Below are positions 43,634 to 52,119 of a DNA stretch of 64,000 bases, piece by piece. The notes below the pieces were generated by a model that worked only from the letters and a program-made list of their open reading frames with translations, was not told the DNA's origin and searched no databases. A program made the translations under genes and the position numbers. The DNA is from Streptomyces sp. R44 (lineage in GTDB: Bacteria > Actinomycetota > Actinomycetes > Streptomycetales > Streptomycetaceae). The stretch's first letter is position 1, and each line of letters begins with the position of its first letter. The stretch spans positions 8,402,501 through 8,466,500 of the forward strand of contig NZ_CP163444.1 in assembly GCF_041053105.1 (NCBI RefSeq), given 5' to 3'.

Positions 43634-44488
43634 ATGTCCACCAGCACCGCCACCCTCATGGACGGCACGGCCCTCGCCCGCCGCACGGTCGAGGAGACCG
43701 CCGCCCGAGCCGCCGAGATCACCCGCCGCACCGGCGTCACCCCGTGCCTCGCCACCGTCCTCGTCGGCGCGGACCCGGCCTCCGTCACGTACGTGAAGAT
43801 GAAGCAGAACCGCTGCGCGAAGGCCGGAATCCGCTCCAAGCACGTCGAGCTGCCCGCCGAGACGAGCACCGAGGAGCTCGTCGCCGCCATCACCGCCCTG
43901 TCCGAGGACCCCGAGGTCCACGGCATCCTGCTGCAGCACCCGGTCGGCCCGCACATCGACGAGCGCGCCGCCTTCGAGGCCATCGCCCCCGAGAAGGACG
44001 TCGACGGCGTCACCATGGCCTCCTTCGCCGCCATGGGCTTCGGTCTGCCCGGCTTCGTCTCCTGCACGCCCGGCGGCATCATGCGTCTCCTCGACGCGTA
44101 CGACGTCGAACTCAGCGGCAAGCGCGCGGTCGTCGTCGGCCGCAGCGCCATCCTCGGCAAGCCCGCCGGCCTGCTCCTCCTCGGTCGCGATGCCACCGTC
44201 ACGTACTGCCACTCCCGCACCCAGGACCTCTCCTCGGTCGTCCGCGAGGCCGACGTCCTCGTCGCCGCCGTCGGGAAGCCGAACTTCATCAAGGGCGAGG
44301 ACATCAAGCCGGGCGCCGTCGTCATCGACGCCGGCTACAACCCGGGGAACATCGGCGACGTCGACTTCGCCTCGGCCGCCGAGCGCGCCTCCCTCATCAC
44401 CCCGGTCCCCGGCGGTGTCGGCCCCATGACCATCGCCGTGCTCCTCGCCCAGACGGTCGAGGGCGCGGAGCGTCAGCTCGGCCTGTAG
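43634..44488 (+). CDS. folD: Bifunctional methylenetetrahydrofolate dehydrogenase/cyclohydrolase FolD
   Basis: A complete 284-residue FolD, which interconverts 5,10-methylene- and 10-formyl-tetrahydrofolate with NADP. It has the catalytic Lys in YVKMKQNRCAKAGI near 57, HGILLQHPVGPHIDERAAFE near 98, EKDVDGVTMAS near 122, the Rossmann motif VVVGRSAILGKPAGLLLLGR near 160 and the C-terminal signature LITPVPGGVGPMTIAVLLAQ. It supplies one-carbon units for purine and formyl-Met synthesis. The start follows CCAGGAG at the end of the ZTP riboswitch leader, which probably controls it. Confidence 0.95.
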   Translation: MSTSTATLMDGTALARRTVEETAARAAEITRRTGVTPCLATVLVGADPASVTYVKMKQNRCAKAGIRSKHVELPAETSTEELVAAITALSEDPEVHGILLQHPVGPHIDERAAFEAIAPEKDVDGVTMASFAAMGFGLPGFVSCTPGGIMRLLDAYDVELSGKRAVVVGRSAILGKPAGLLLLGRDATVTYCHSRTQDLSSVVREADVLVAAVGKPNFIKGEDIKPGAVVIDAGYNPGNIGDVDFASAAERASLITPVPGGVGPMTIAVLLAQTVEGAERQLGL

Positions 44489-44553
44489 GCGGTCATGACC
44501 GGGCGGCGGCGGTGACGGGGGAGCGGCGGTGGCGGGAGCGCGCGCGGTCGGCG

Positions 44554-45636
44554 ATGGTCACGATTCCGTACCTGACGCGTCCGACGGCCGGTGAACGCCC
44601 GCCGCGCCGCCGCCGAGGGGCGATCCTGGTCCCTGTGCCCCACCCGCCGAGCAGCACTCCGCCGACCGAACCGTGCCGCACGGGCGTGTCCGGTCTCAGC
44701 GGTGGGGAACCTTCGACCCGCCCGAACGCGACGGGTATGAACGCGACAGGCCCGAACGCGCCGGGCCCGATATCGCCGGGCCCGAACGCGACGGGCCCGA
44801 CATCACCGGGCCCGAACGTGCCGAGCCGGGTCGAGGGCCGTATCACCGACCCCCGCGTCACCGAGGGGCTCGGGAGCGGTGCCGAGGCCGGGTGGCCGGC
44901 CCGTTTCGTGCGGCTCGGCGCGCCCCGGCCGGGACCGGCGGCGCGGCGTGCCCGCTGGTTCGGCGTGCCGCTCGTGCCGCTGCTCACCGCCGCCCTGGTG
45001 GCCGGTGCCTTCCTGACCGCTCGTGGCGGCGCGGAGGGCGGCGGACTCGCCGACGGCCGACCGGGAGGAGACCCCGTCGGAGTGCCGTCCCCCGTCCTCA
45101 CCGACGGTACGGGATCGCCCGCCCCCGCCCCGACCACGGGAGGGACGACGGCCGACACGCCGACCCGCACCGCACCTCAGGACCGGGCCGAGCACCCGCA
45201 GGCCGGCACCTCGGCGGCGCCCTCCCGGTCCGGGACCACCGGCCCCACGCCCACCGCCACCGCCCCCACGCCCTCCGGACGCCCGACGGAGGAACGGCCG
45301 GTCTCCTTCGACATGCTGCGCGTCGGCGACTGCTTCGACATCGACCGCGACGCGCCCGGCACCGCCCTCCGGCGCGGTTGCGACACGCCGCACCAGGCCG
45401 AACTCGTCGCCCGGCTCCGCCTGGTCGGCACCTTCGCCACCGATCAGGACGTGCGCGAGGCGGCCACCGCGCTCTGCCGCGAACCGCTCCGCCGCAAGGC
45501 CGCAAGGCAGCCGCTCGGCACGCGCTGGACGACCTTCGCCCAGTACCCGTACCTGACGGGTCACCTCCTCGGCGCGGACACCGTCGCCTGCAGCCTGGCC
45601 GTCACGAGCGGCACGCTCAGCCACCGCCTCCAGTAG
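44554..45636 (+). CDS. Septum formation family protein, single membrane span
   Basis: About 360 residues. A disordered N-terminus includes a run of related NATGP/SPGP units (about 44725-44830). One membrane helix, PLVPLLTAALVAGAFLTA, follows near residue 145, then a long Thr/Pro/Ala-rich linker. The folded extracytoplasmic domain is VSFDMLRVGDCFDIDRDAPG, LRRGCDTPHQAELVARLRLV, EAATALCREPLRRKAARQPL and YPYLTGHLLGADTVACSLAV, with four conserved Cys, typical of septum-formation/DUF4190-associated proteins. The start is uncertain: ATG at 44554 is taken, but ATG 44737 or a GTG between is possible. Its 3' end overlaps the convergent SWIM gene by 20 bp. Confidence 0.7.
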   Translation: MVTIPYLTRPTAGERPPRRRRGAILVPVPHPPSSTPPTEPCRTGVSGLSGGEPSTRPNATGMNATGPNAPGPISPGPNATGPTSPGPNVPSRVEGRITDPRVTEGLGSGAEAGWPARFVRLGAPRPGPAARRARWFGVPLVPLLTAALVAGAFLTARGGAEGGGLADGRPGGDPVGVPSPVLTDGTGSPAPAPTTGGTTADTPTRTAPQDRAEHPQAGTSAAPSRSGTTGPTPTATAPTPSGRPTEERPVSFDMLRVGDCFDIDRDAPGTALRRGCDTPHQAELVARLRLVGTFATDQDVREAATALCREPLRRKAARQPLGTRWTTFAQYPYLTGHLLGADTVACSLAVTSGTLSHRLQ

Positions 45637-46984
45637 CACCGGCGGCGAACGCCGTCGCCAGGGCCGCCGCCGGGTCACGGTCCGCCGGGCCGGCCGGGGA
45701 CCAGCGGGCCCCGGCCTTCCGGTACGGCCACCAGCGACCGTCCTCGCCGAGCCGCAGCTGCGCCTCCGCGCCCACGACCGTCCACCGCGCACCGCCCGCG
45801 CGCCGCAGCACCGGCCGCTCGTCGTCCGCCCAGGCCCCCGCGAGCCGGGCCCCGGCCCGGTCGAGCGCCTCCGCGTCCGGTGTCCACTCCTCCTCCAGTA
45901 CGGCGAGGGCGGCGGCGCCCCCGAACCGCCACGCGCGCGTGGCCAGGTCCAGCTCCGTCAGCGACCTTCCCGAACCGGAGGCGAGGCGCCCCGCGATCCA
46001 CGGAACGGGAGCGCCCGCCGCCAGCCTGACCGCGTCCTGAGCGACGGTCGGCGGAGCCTCGATCGGATCAGCCGTGGTCCCGTGCGCGCCACCGGCCCCC
46101 AGCACCGCGCCGAGCAGTCGGTACGCGCGCGTCGCCGCGTCCTGCGCCAGGAACTCGAGGGCCGCCGGATCGACGCCCGGCTCCGGCGGCGTGTCCGTGT
46201 CCAGGGACGGCGACCGCCCCGGCGCGGCCGGGACGGCCGGAGGGGCGGGCAGCGGCGGTACGAGGAAGGCCGCAGCGAACACCTCCTCGGCCGACACGCC
46301 GGGCATCCCGCCGGCCCCGTCGAACCCGCCGCCCGTCTCCTCCCCGCCCCGAGCGGACGGGGCGGCGGCCCGTGCCGCACTGCGCTCCTGCAACTGCTCC
46401 AGGAGCGTGCGCTCGCCGCGCCCCCGCATCAGCAGAAGGACGAAGGGGTCCTCGTCGAGGAGGCGGGCGACCTGATAGCAGAGCGCCGCCGTGTGCGCGC
46501 AGTGGTCCCAGGCCTCGCAGCCGCACTCCGGGTCCAGATCCCCGATGCCCGGCAGCAGGTCGAGCCCGGCCGCCGCCGCGTCCTCCACCAGGTGCGGCGG
46601 CATGTCGCGGTCGAGCAGCGCGGCGATGTGGCCCGCGCTGTCCACGGCGAGGCCGAGGAGCCGCTCCCACTGCTCCTCCGAGAACTCCCGCACCAGCACG
46701 TCGGCGCGGTAGGCCGTGCCGTCGCGGTCCTTGACCAAGGCCGTGATCCGGCCGGGCCGCACCGAGACGGCACCCACCGCCCCCCCGCGCGCGTGGCGGC
46801 GTCCCGCCTTGAGGGCGCGGGGGCCGTCGAGCGCCGAGTCCTCCAGGGCCTTCAGCCACGCGCGTCCCCACCAGGTGCGGGTGAACCCGCCACCGTGCAC
46901 CGGCGGCAGCGCCTCGAAGGTCCGTTCGTCGTCCCCACGGCCCTGGCCACGACCGTGACCGTGGGCCTCTCCGTACGCGCTCAT
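45617..46984 (-). CDS. SWIM zinc-finger protein
   Basis: A 455-residue protein with a SWIM zinc-binding motif C-x-C-x(n)-C-x-H in DLDPECGCEAWDHCAHTAAL near residue 160. It starts with a His/Gly-rich segment, then FTRTWWGRAWLKALEDSALD and GRRHARGGAVGAVSVRPGRI, the usual N-terminal domain of SWIM proteins encoded next to SNF2 helicases. The middle is Ala/Pro-rich, and the C-terminal region (RDPAAALATAFAAG) is variable. SWIM domains bind DNA or protein. Its ATG overlaps the helicase stop (ATGA), so the two are translationally coupled and probably form a complex. Confidence 0.85.
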   Translation of the reverse strand: MSAYGEAHGHGRGQGRGDDERTFEALPPVHGGGFTRTWWGRAWLKALEDSALDGPRALKAGRRHARGGAVGAVSVRPGRITALVKDRDGTAYRADVLVREFSEEQWERLLGLAVDSAGHIAALLDRDMPPHLVEDAAAAGLDLLPGIGDLDPECGCEAWDHCAHTAALCYQVARLLDEDPFVLLLMRGRGERTLLEQLQERSAARAAAPSARGGEETGGGFDGAGGMPGVSAEEVFAAAFLVPPLPAPPAVPAAPGRSPSLDTDTPPEPGVDPAALEFLAQDAATRAYRLLGAVLGAGGAHGTTADPIEAPPTVAQDAVRLAAGAPVPWIAGRLASGSGRSLTELDLATRAWRFGGAAALAVLEEEWTPDAEALDRAGARLAGAWADDERPVLRRAGGARWTVVGAEAQLRLGEDGRWWPYRKAGARWSPAGPADRDPAAALATAFAAGATGGGG

Positions 46985-49900
46985 CGTCCGTCCCCTCGCA
47001 GTCGCACCAGCTCCGCCAGTTCGGCATCGGTCAGTTCGGTCAGTTCCGGCGGCGCGTCCCCGCCGCTTCCGAGGACGGTGTCCGCCAGTTCGCGCTTGCG
47101 GTCGAGCATCGCGGCGATCCGGTCCTCGATGGTGCCCTCGGCGATCAGCCGGTGGACCTGCACCGGCCTGTCCTGCCCGATCCGGTACGCACGGTCGGTG
47201 GCCTGTGCCTCCACCGCCGGGTTCCACCACCGGTCGTAGTGCACGACGTGTTCGGCGCGGGTCAGGTTGAGCCCCGTCCCGGCGGCCTTCAGGGAGAGCA
47301 GGAAGACAGGGACGTCCCCGCTCTGGAAGCGGGTGACCATCGCCTCGCGTTCGGCGACCGGCGTGCCGCCGTGCAGGAACTGCGTGCGCACGCCCCGAGC
47401 CGCGAGGTGCGCCTCCAGGAGCCGGGCCATCCCCACGTACTGGGTGAAGACCAGGGTGCACGCGCCCTCGGCGAGGATGGTGTCGAGGAGTTCGTCGAGC
47501 AGCTCCAGCTTGCCCGAGCGGCCCTCGATCCTCGGCTGCTCCTCCTTGAGGTACTGGGCGGGGTGGTTGCAGATCTGCTTGAGGCCCGTCAGGAGCTTCA
47601 CGACCAGGCCCCGGCGCTCCATGCCGTCGGCCTCGGCGATCGCCGCAAGGGTCTCCCGCACCACCGCCTCGTACAGACCGGTCTGTTCCGGCGTCAGGGA
47701 GACGGTCCGGTCGGTCTCGGTCTTCGGCGGCAGCTCGGGGGCGATGCCGGGGTCGGATTTGCGTCGGCGCAGCAGGAAGGGGCGTACGAGTGCGCCGAGC
47801 CGCTCGGCGGCGGCCGGGTCCTGTCCGCCCTCGACGGCGGCGGCGAAGCGGGTCCGGAAGGCACCCAGGCTGCCGAGCAGGCCCGGCGTGGTCCAGTCGA
47901 GGATCGCCCACAGCTCGGAGAGGTTGTTCTCCACCGGCGTGCCGGACAGCGCCACGCGCGCGCGTGCGCCGATGGTCCGCAGTTGACGGGCCGTCGCCGA
48001 GTACGGGTTCTTGACGTGCTGGGCCTCGTCCGCGACGACGAGGCCCCAGTTCCGGGCGGCGAGCCGTTCGGCGTCCAGGCGCATCGTGCCGTACGTGGTG
48101 AGCACGAAGCCGCCCTCGGCGACCTCCTCCAGGTCACGGGCCGCGCCGTGGAAGCGGCGCACCGGTGTGCCCGGGGCGAACTTCTCGATCTCCCGCTGCC
48201 AGTTGCCCATGAGCGAGGTCGGACAGACGACGAGGGTGGGGCCGGCGGACGCCGGGTCGGTCTGCCGGTGCAGATGCAGGGCGATCACGGTGATCGTCTT
48301 GCCGAGGCCCATGTCGTCGGCCAGACAGCCACCGAGGCCGAGCGAGGTCATCCGGTGGAGCCAGTCGAGCCCGCGCAGCTGGTAGTCGCGCAGGGTCGCG
48401 GCGAGCGCCGGGGGCTGGGTGATCTCCGGCCGGTCGCCCTCGGGTTCGGCGAGACGCGCCCGCAGTCGCTCCAGCCAGCCGGTGGCGGCCACCTCGACGG
48501 TGCGTCCGTCGATCTCGGTCGTGCCGGTGAGGACGGCCGAGAGGGCGTCCACCGGAGTGACCTTGCGGTCCTGGTGGGCGCGGGCCCGGCGCACCTCGGC
48601 CGGATCGACGAGGACCCAGCGGTCGCGCAGCCGGACCAGTGGCCGTCCGGCCTCGGCGAGCCGGTCGAGCTCGGCCCGGGAGAGCTCGTGGTCGCCCACC
48701 GCGAAGCGCCAGTTGAAGGCGAGCAGGGAGTCCGCGGCGAGGAAGGACGGCAGGGCGGAGGCACGGGCGGAGCCGAAAGCCTCCGCGCCGTCGGCCTCGA
48801 AGGAGCCGTCGGCCTCGGAGGAGCCGTCGGCCTCGGAGGAGCCGTCGGCCTCGGAGGAGCCGTGGGCCTCGGAGGATCCGTCGACCTCGGAGGAGTCGTT
48901 TGTGTCGGCGGAGCCCGATGCTTCCGCGCCATCGATGGCGCGTCCGACGCCGTCACGGAGCCCTGACCTCCCGGCTCCGGCTTCCTGCGGGCCGATCACC
49001 GCGCCGGCGGTCAGCCGGTCCGCGAGCTCGCGCGGCCAGTGGATCTGGACGCCCGATGCCGCGAGGGCCTCGGCGGCCGGGCCGAGGAGCTCCGCGACCT
49101 CCTCGTCGGCGAGTTCGACGGTGTCGGGCACGGCCGCCGACAGGAGCGGGGACAGCGGGGCCCAGGCCCGGGCGGCGCGCCGGAGCGCGAGGAGGGCGTC
49201 CATCCGGGCGCGGGGGCCGAACGCGGCCCCGGCCCGGCCGGAGCCCGCCCACACCTCCGCCGCGTCCGCGACCAGGGTCGGGTCGGCGACCCCGTGCAGC
49301 TGGAGCACCGCCCGGAAGGCGGGTGCCTCCCGCGCCTCCGCGCTGAAGCCGGGCAGTTCGAGCCGGAGGGAGAGCCGGACGCCCGCGTCGTGCACCGCCG
49401 CCACGTCGGCGGCCCAGGGGCGCTGTTCGGGCAGGCTCTGCGGTGCGTCGGCCGCGAAGGCGGGCCCGCCGGCGGCGAGCGGTGCCGCCGGGGTACGGGG
49501 CAGCGTGTCGGCCACCGCGTCGGCGAAGGCCCGGAGCAGCGCCTCGGGCTCGGGCAGCATCAGCGGTTCGTCGCCGATCGGCGGTACGGCGCCGGACTCG
49601 GGCACGCCCCCGGGCTCGGGTACGGGGACGGTCAGAGGTACGGCATGCGCCGCGGGTGGCATCGAGGCGGCGAGGGTGCGGAGTTCGGCCAGCTCCGCGG
49701 GGCCGAGCGGTCCGGCGCGCCAGGCGTCGTGGTCGCCGGGCGTGAGGCCGGGCAGCAGCAGACCGCGCGAGACGAGGTTCAGGGCGAGAAGCGACGCGGC
49801 GCCCCAGAAGGCGGCCGCGGGGGAGGCGGTGTCCGAGAACCGGGCGCGGGCGAGCAACGGCAGGGCGTCCCGTACGGACAGGGTGCGGGCGGGGACGGTC

Positions 49901-50142
49901 ACGGCCCGGAGCGAGTCGCCGTCCACGACCGTGATCGCCGTGTCGCCCGGGGAAGCGTCGGCGGCGTCCGGCAGGGGCTCGCCGTCCGGCGACCAGAAGC
50001 CGATCCGTCCGGCGCGGGGCGGATCGGCGGGGAGGAAGACGGCGGGGTGAAGCAGGAGTTCGTGTGTGGGGGAGGGTTCTCGGGGGGCGGGTTCGCGGGC
50101 CGGTTCATGGGATCCGTGCGAGAGCGACAACGCATTCCTCAA
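46981..50142 (-). CDS. SNF2/SWI2-family DEAD/DEAH helicase
   Basis: A 1053-residue protein. The N-terminal ~550 residues are the family-specific SNF2 N-terminal region (LLAFNWRFAVGDHELSRAEL). The two RecA lobes follow: motif I LADDMGLGKTITVIALHLHR near 612, motif II LVVADEAQHVKNPYSATARQ near 703, ALSGTPVENNLSELWAILDW after it, and in the second lobe LVFTQYVGMARLLEAHLAAR and YDRWWNPAVEAQATDRAYRI with the arginine fingers. It is an ATP-driven DNA translocase, probably in repair or nucleoprotein remodelling, acting with the coupled SWIM protein. Residues ~415-455 contain a tandem acidic repeat inserted before the catalytic part. Confidence 0.9.
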   Translation of the reverse strand: MRNALSLSHGSHEPAREPAPREPSPTHELLLHPAVFLPADPPRAGRIGFWSPDGEPLPDAADASPGDTAITVVDGDSLRAVTVPARTLSVRDALPLLARARFSDTASPAAAFWGAASLLALNLVSRGLLLPGLTPGDHDAWRAGPLGPAELAELRTLAASMPPAAHAVPLTVPVPEPGGVPESGAVPPIGDEPLMLPEPEALLRAFADAVADTLPRTPAAPLAAGGPAFAADAPQSLPEQRPWAADVAAVHDAGVRLSLRLELPGFSAEAREAPAFRAVLQLHGVADPTLVADAAEVWAGSGRAGAAFGPRARMDALLALRRAARAWAPLSPLLSAAVPDTVELADEEVAELLGPAAEALAASGVQIHWPRELADRLTAGAVIGPQEAGAGRSGLRDGVGRAIDGAEASGSADTNDSSEVDGSSEAHGSSEADGSSEADGSSEADGSFEADGAEAFGSARASALPSFLAADSLLAFNWRFAVGDHELSRAELDRLAEAGRPLVRLRDRWVLVDPAEVRRARAHQDRKVTPVDALSAVLTGTTEIDGRTVEVAATGWLERLRARLAEPEGDRPEITQPPALAATLRDYQLRGLDWLHRMTSLGLGGCLADDMGLGKTITVIALHLHRQTDPASAGPTLVVCPTSLMGNWQREIEKFAPGTPVRRFHGAARDLEEVAEGGFVLTTYGTMRLDAERLAARNWGLVVADEAQHVKNPYSATARQLRTIGARARVALSGTPVENNLSELWAILDWTTPGLLGSLGAFRTRFAAAVEGGQDPAAAERLGALVRPFLLRRRKSDPGIAPELPPKTETDRTVSLTPEQTGLYEAVVRETLAAIAEADGMERRGLVVKLLTGLKQICNHPAQYLKEEQPRIEGRSGKLELLDELLDTILAEGACTLVFTQYVGMARLLEAHLAARGVRTQFLHGGTPVAEREAMVTRFQSGDVPVFLLSLKAAGTGLNLTRAEHVVHYDRWWNPAVEAQATDRAYRIGQDRPVQVHRLIAEGTIEDRIAAMLDRKRELADTVLGSGGDAPPELTELTDAELAELVRLRGDGR
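48789..48896 (-). repeat. 18-bp tandem repeat encoding DGSSEA units in the helicase
   Basis: Six near-identical 18-base units (consensus GCCGTCGGCCTCGGAGGA on the + strand) give tandem DGSSEA/DGSSEV/DGSFEA hexapeptides on the minus strand. The frame is preserved because 18 is a multiple of three. Such a tract is prone to length change by slippage. Confidence 0.85.
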
Positions 50143-50244
50143 ATTTGACTACCTGACGACCGAGTCGCCGAGGATACCCCACGCATGCGCCGGAGGTGCG
50201 CTCCCGCCAGGTGATCCGCGCCACACGCGTCCGGCTCTCGTGGA

Positions 50245-50266
50245 GGGGTGGGGCTCGCCCCACCCC
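50245..50266. other. GC hairpin in the helicase-desaturase divergent region
   Basis: A 9-bp inverted repeat GGGGTGGGG-CTCG-CCCCACCCC between two divergent genes, so it is not in a terminator position for either. A second short pair, GTTTCTG (50337-50343) and CAGAAAC, brackets the DNA just upstream of the desaturase start. Both could be regulatory structures. Confidence 0.35.
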
Positions 50267-50389
50267 CACCCCCCGGTGCGCCCCCGGCAGTGGACGGGTG
50301 GTGACGCCATGGTCCCGGACGATCACGGATCCGTACGTTTCTGACAGGCGCCCACCGACCCCACCGACCGACAGAAACCGGAGCCCGCC

Positions 50390-51478
50390 ATGTCCCAGGC
50401 CACCGTCCTGCCCCCGGCCGCCGCACCCGTCGCGGCGCCCGCCCGCGCCCGGGGCGGCAGCGAGTTCAGCCCGCTCCTGCGGACGGTCAGGGAACAGGGT
50501 CTCCTCGAACACCGACCCGGCTGGTACGCCCGCGGCATCGTCGTCAATCTCCTCGGCATCGCCGCCGTGGTGGCCGGACTCGCCCTGACCGGGCCTTCCT
50601 GGTGGGCGCTGCTGCTCGCCGTCCCCCTCGCCCTGTTCTCCGCCCGCGCCGCCTTCGTCGGTCACGACGCCGGCCACGCCCAGATCACCGCCGACCGCAG
50701 GGCGAGCCGGATCCTCCAGCTCGTCCACGCCAACCTCCTCCTCGGCATGAGCCGGGAGTGGTGGAACGACAAGCACAACCGCCACCACGCCAACCCCAAC
50801 CACCTCGACAAGGACCCGGACGTCGTCGCCGACATCCTGGTCTTCGCCGAGCACCAGACGGCGGGCCGCACGGGTCTGCGCGGGTTCCTCACCCGCCATC
50901 AGGCCTGGCTGTTCTTCCCGCTGACCACTCTGGAGGGCATCGCGCTCAAGGTGTACGGGATCCAGTCCCTGCTCGCGAAGGACGGCCCGTGCCGCACCCG
51001 GCGCGAGCGACTGGTCGAAGGGGCCCTGCTCCTCGCCCACTTCGCCGGATACGCGACGCTGCTCCTCACGCTCCTGACGCCCGTCCAGGCCCTCGTCTTC
51101 GCCCTCGTCCACCAGATGCTCCTGGGCGTGCACCTCGGCATGGCCTTCGCCCCGAACCACAAGGGAATGGACCGGCCGGACGAGCACGAGGACGGCGACA
51201 GCTGGGGCCATCTGCGCCGCCAGGTGCTCACCTCGCGCAACATCCGGGGCGGCGCCCTGACCGACTGGTTCCTCGGCGGGCTCAACTACCAGGTGGAGCA
51301 CCACCTGTTCCCGAGCATGCCGCGCCCGAACCTCCGCCTGGCGCAGCCGGCCGTGCGCGCCCACTGTGCCGCGCTGGGCGTCCCGTACACGGAGACCGGT
51401 TTCGTGGACTCGTACCGCCAGGCCCTCGGCCATCTGCACGAGGTGGGCGCGCCGCTCCGCTCCGGGGCCGCCGAGTAG
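50390..51478 (+). CDS. Membrane fatty acid desaturase
   Basis: A 362-residue integral membrane di-iron desaturase. Its three histidine boxes are present: FVGHDAGHAQI near residue 92, WNDKHNRHHANPNH near 129 and LNYQVEHHLFPSMPRPNL near 302. Hydrophobic spans lie at ~50-90 (IVVNLLGIAAVVAGLALTG and ALLLAVPLALFSA) and ~205-250 (ALLLAHFAGYATLLLTLLTP). It inserts a double bond into acyl chains of membrane lipids using O2 and a ferredoxin-type electron donor, adjusting membrane fluidity. The gene is monocistronic, divergent from the helicase. Confidence 0.9.
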   Translation: MSQATVLPPAAAPVAAPARARGGSEFSPLLRTVREQGLLEHRPGWYARGIVVNLLGIAAVVAGLALTGPSWWALLLAVPLALFSARAAFVGHDAGHAQITADRRASRILQLVHANLLLGMSREWWNDKHNRHHANPNHLDKDPDVVADILVFAEHQTAGRTGLRGFLTRHQAWLFFPLTTLEGIALKVYGIQSLLAKDGPCRTRRERLVEGALLLAHFAGYATLLLTLLTPVQALVFALVHQMLLGVHLGMAFAPNHKGMDRPDEHEDGDSWGHLRRQVLTSRNIRGGALTDWFLGGLNYQVEHHLFPSMPRPNLRLAQPAVRAHCAALGVPYTETGFVDSYRQALGHLHEVGAPLRSGAAE

Positions 51479-51561
51479 GGTCGTACACCGAGGCGCGATG
51501 TGATCATCGGTCCGGGTGGTCACGTCGTCGCCCGGAGCGGCAGAGAAGGGGAGCTCTGAGC

Positions 51562-52107
51562 ATGAGCAGCGGCACCGTCACCACGGTCAGCAGCAACGGC
51601 ACGTACGCGTTCACCAAGCCCAACAGGGACGGCATCACCCTCCTCGCCGGGCTCGGCGTGGAGGGCGACGTCCACGCGGGCGTGACCGTGAAGCACCGGT
51701 CCCGTGTCGCTCAGGACCCCACCCAGCCCAACCTGCGGCAGGTGCACCTCATCCACGCCGAGCTCTTCGACGAGGTCGCCGGCGCGGGCTTCGAGGTCGC
51801 CCCCGGCGACCTCGGCGAGAACGTCACGACCCGGGGGATCGACCTCCTCGCCCTGCCCACCGGCACCCTCCTGCACCTGGGCGCGGAGGCCGTCGTCGAG
51901 GTCACAGGACTGCGCAACCCCTGCGCGCAGATCGACAACTTCCAGCACGGTCTGCTCAAGCAGGTCATCGGCCGCGACGAGGGCGGCCAGATCGTGCGCA
52001 AGGCGGGCATCATGGGCGTCGTGCTCACGGGCGGGGAGGTGCGGCCCGGCGACCCGATCCGGGCCGAGCTGCCGGCCGAGCCGCACCGCCCGCTGGAGCG
52101 GGTCTGA
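51562..52107 (+). CDS. MOSC-domain protein
   Basis: A 181-residue MOSC (molybdenum cofactor sulfurase C-terminal) domain protein: LLAGLGVEGDVHAGVTVKHR, NLRQVHLIHAELFDEVAGAG, VAPGDLGENVTTRGIDLLAL and the conserved Cys in TGLRNPCAQIDNFQHGLLKQ, then GIMGVVLTGGEVRPGD. MOSC proteins carry sulfur or bind Moco in detoxification reactions; stand-alone small members are of unknown substrate. A ribosome site GGGGAG precedes the ATG by 9 bases. It lies 83 bp after the desaturase on the same strand and may share its transcript. Confidence 0.85.
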   Translation: MSSGTVTTVSSNGTYAFTKPNRDGITLLAGLGVEGDVHAGVTVKHRSRVAQDPTQPNLRQVHLIHAELFDEVAGAGFEVAPGDLGENVTTRGIDLLALPTGTLLHLGAEAVVEVTGLRNPCAQIDNFQHGLLKQVIGRDEGGQIVRKAGIMGVVLTGGEVRPGDPIRAELPAEPHRPLERV

Positions 52108-52119
52108 GCGTCCGGGGTC

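Noticed and set aside
48789..48896. CRISPR-like repeat array
   Set aside because: The units are contiguous 18-mers without spacers and lie in frame within the helicase gene.
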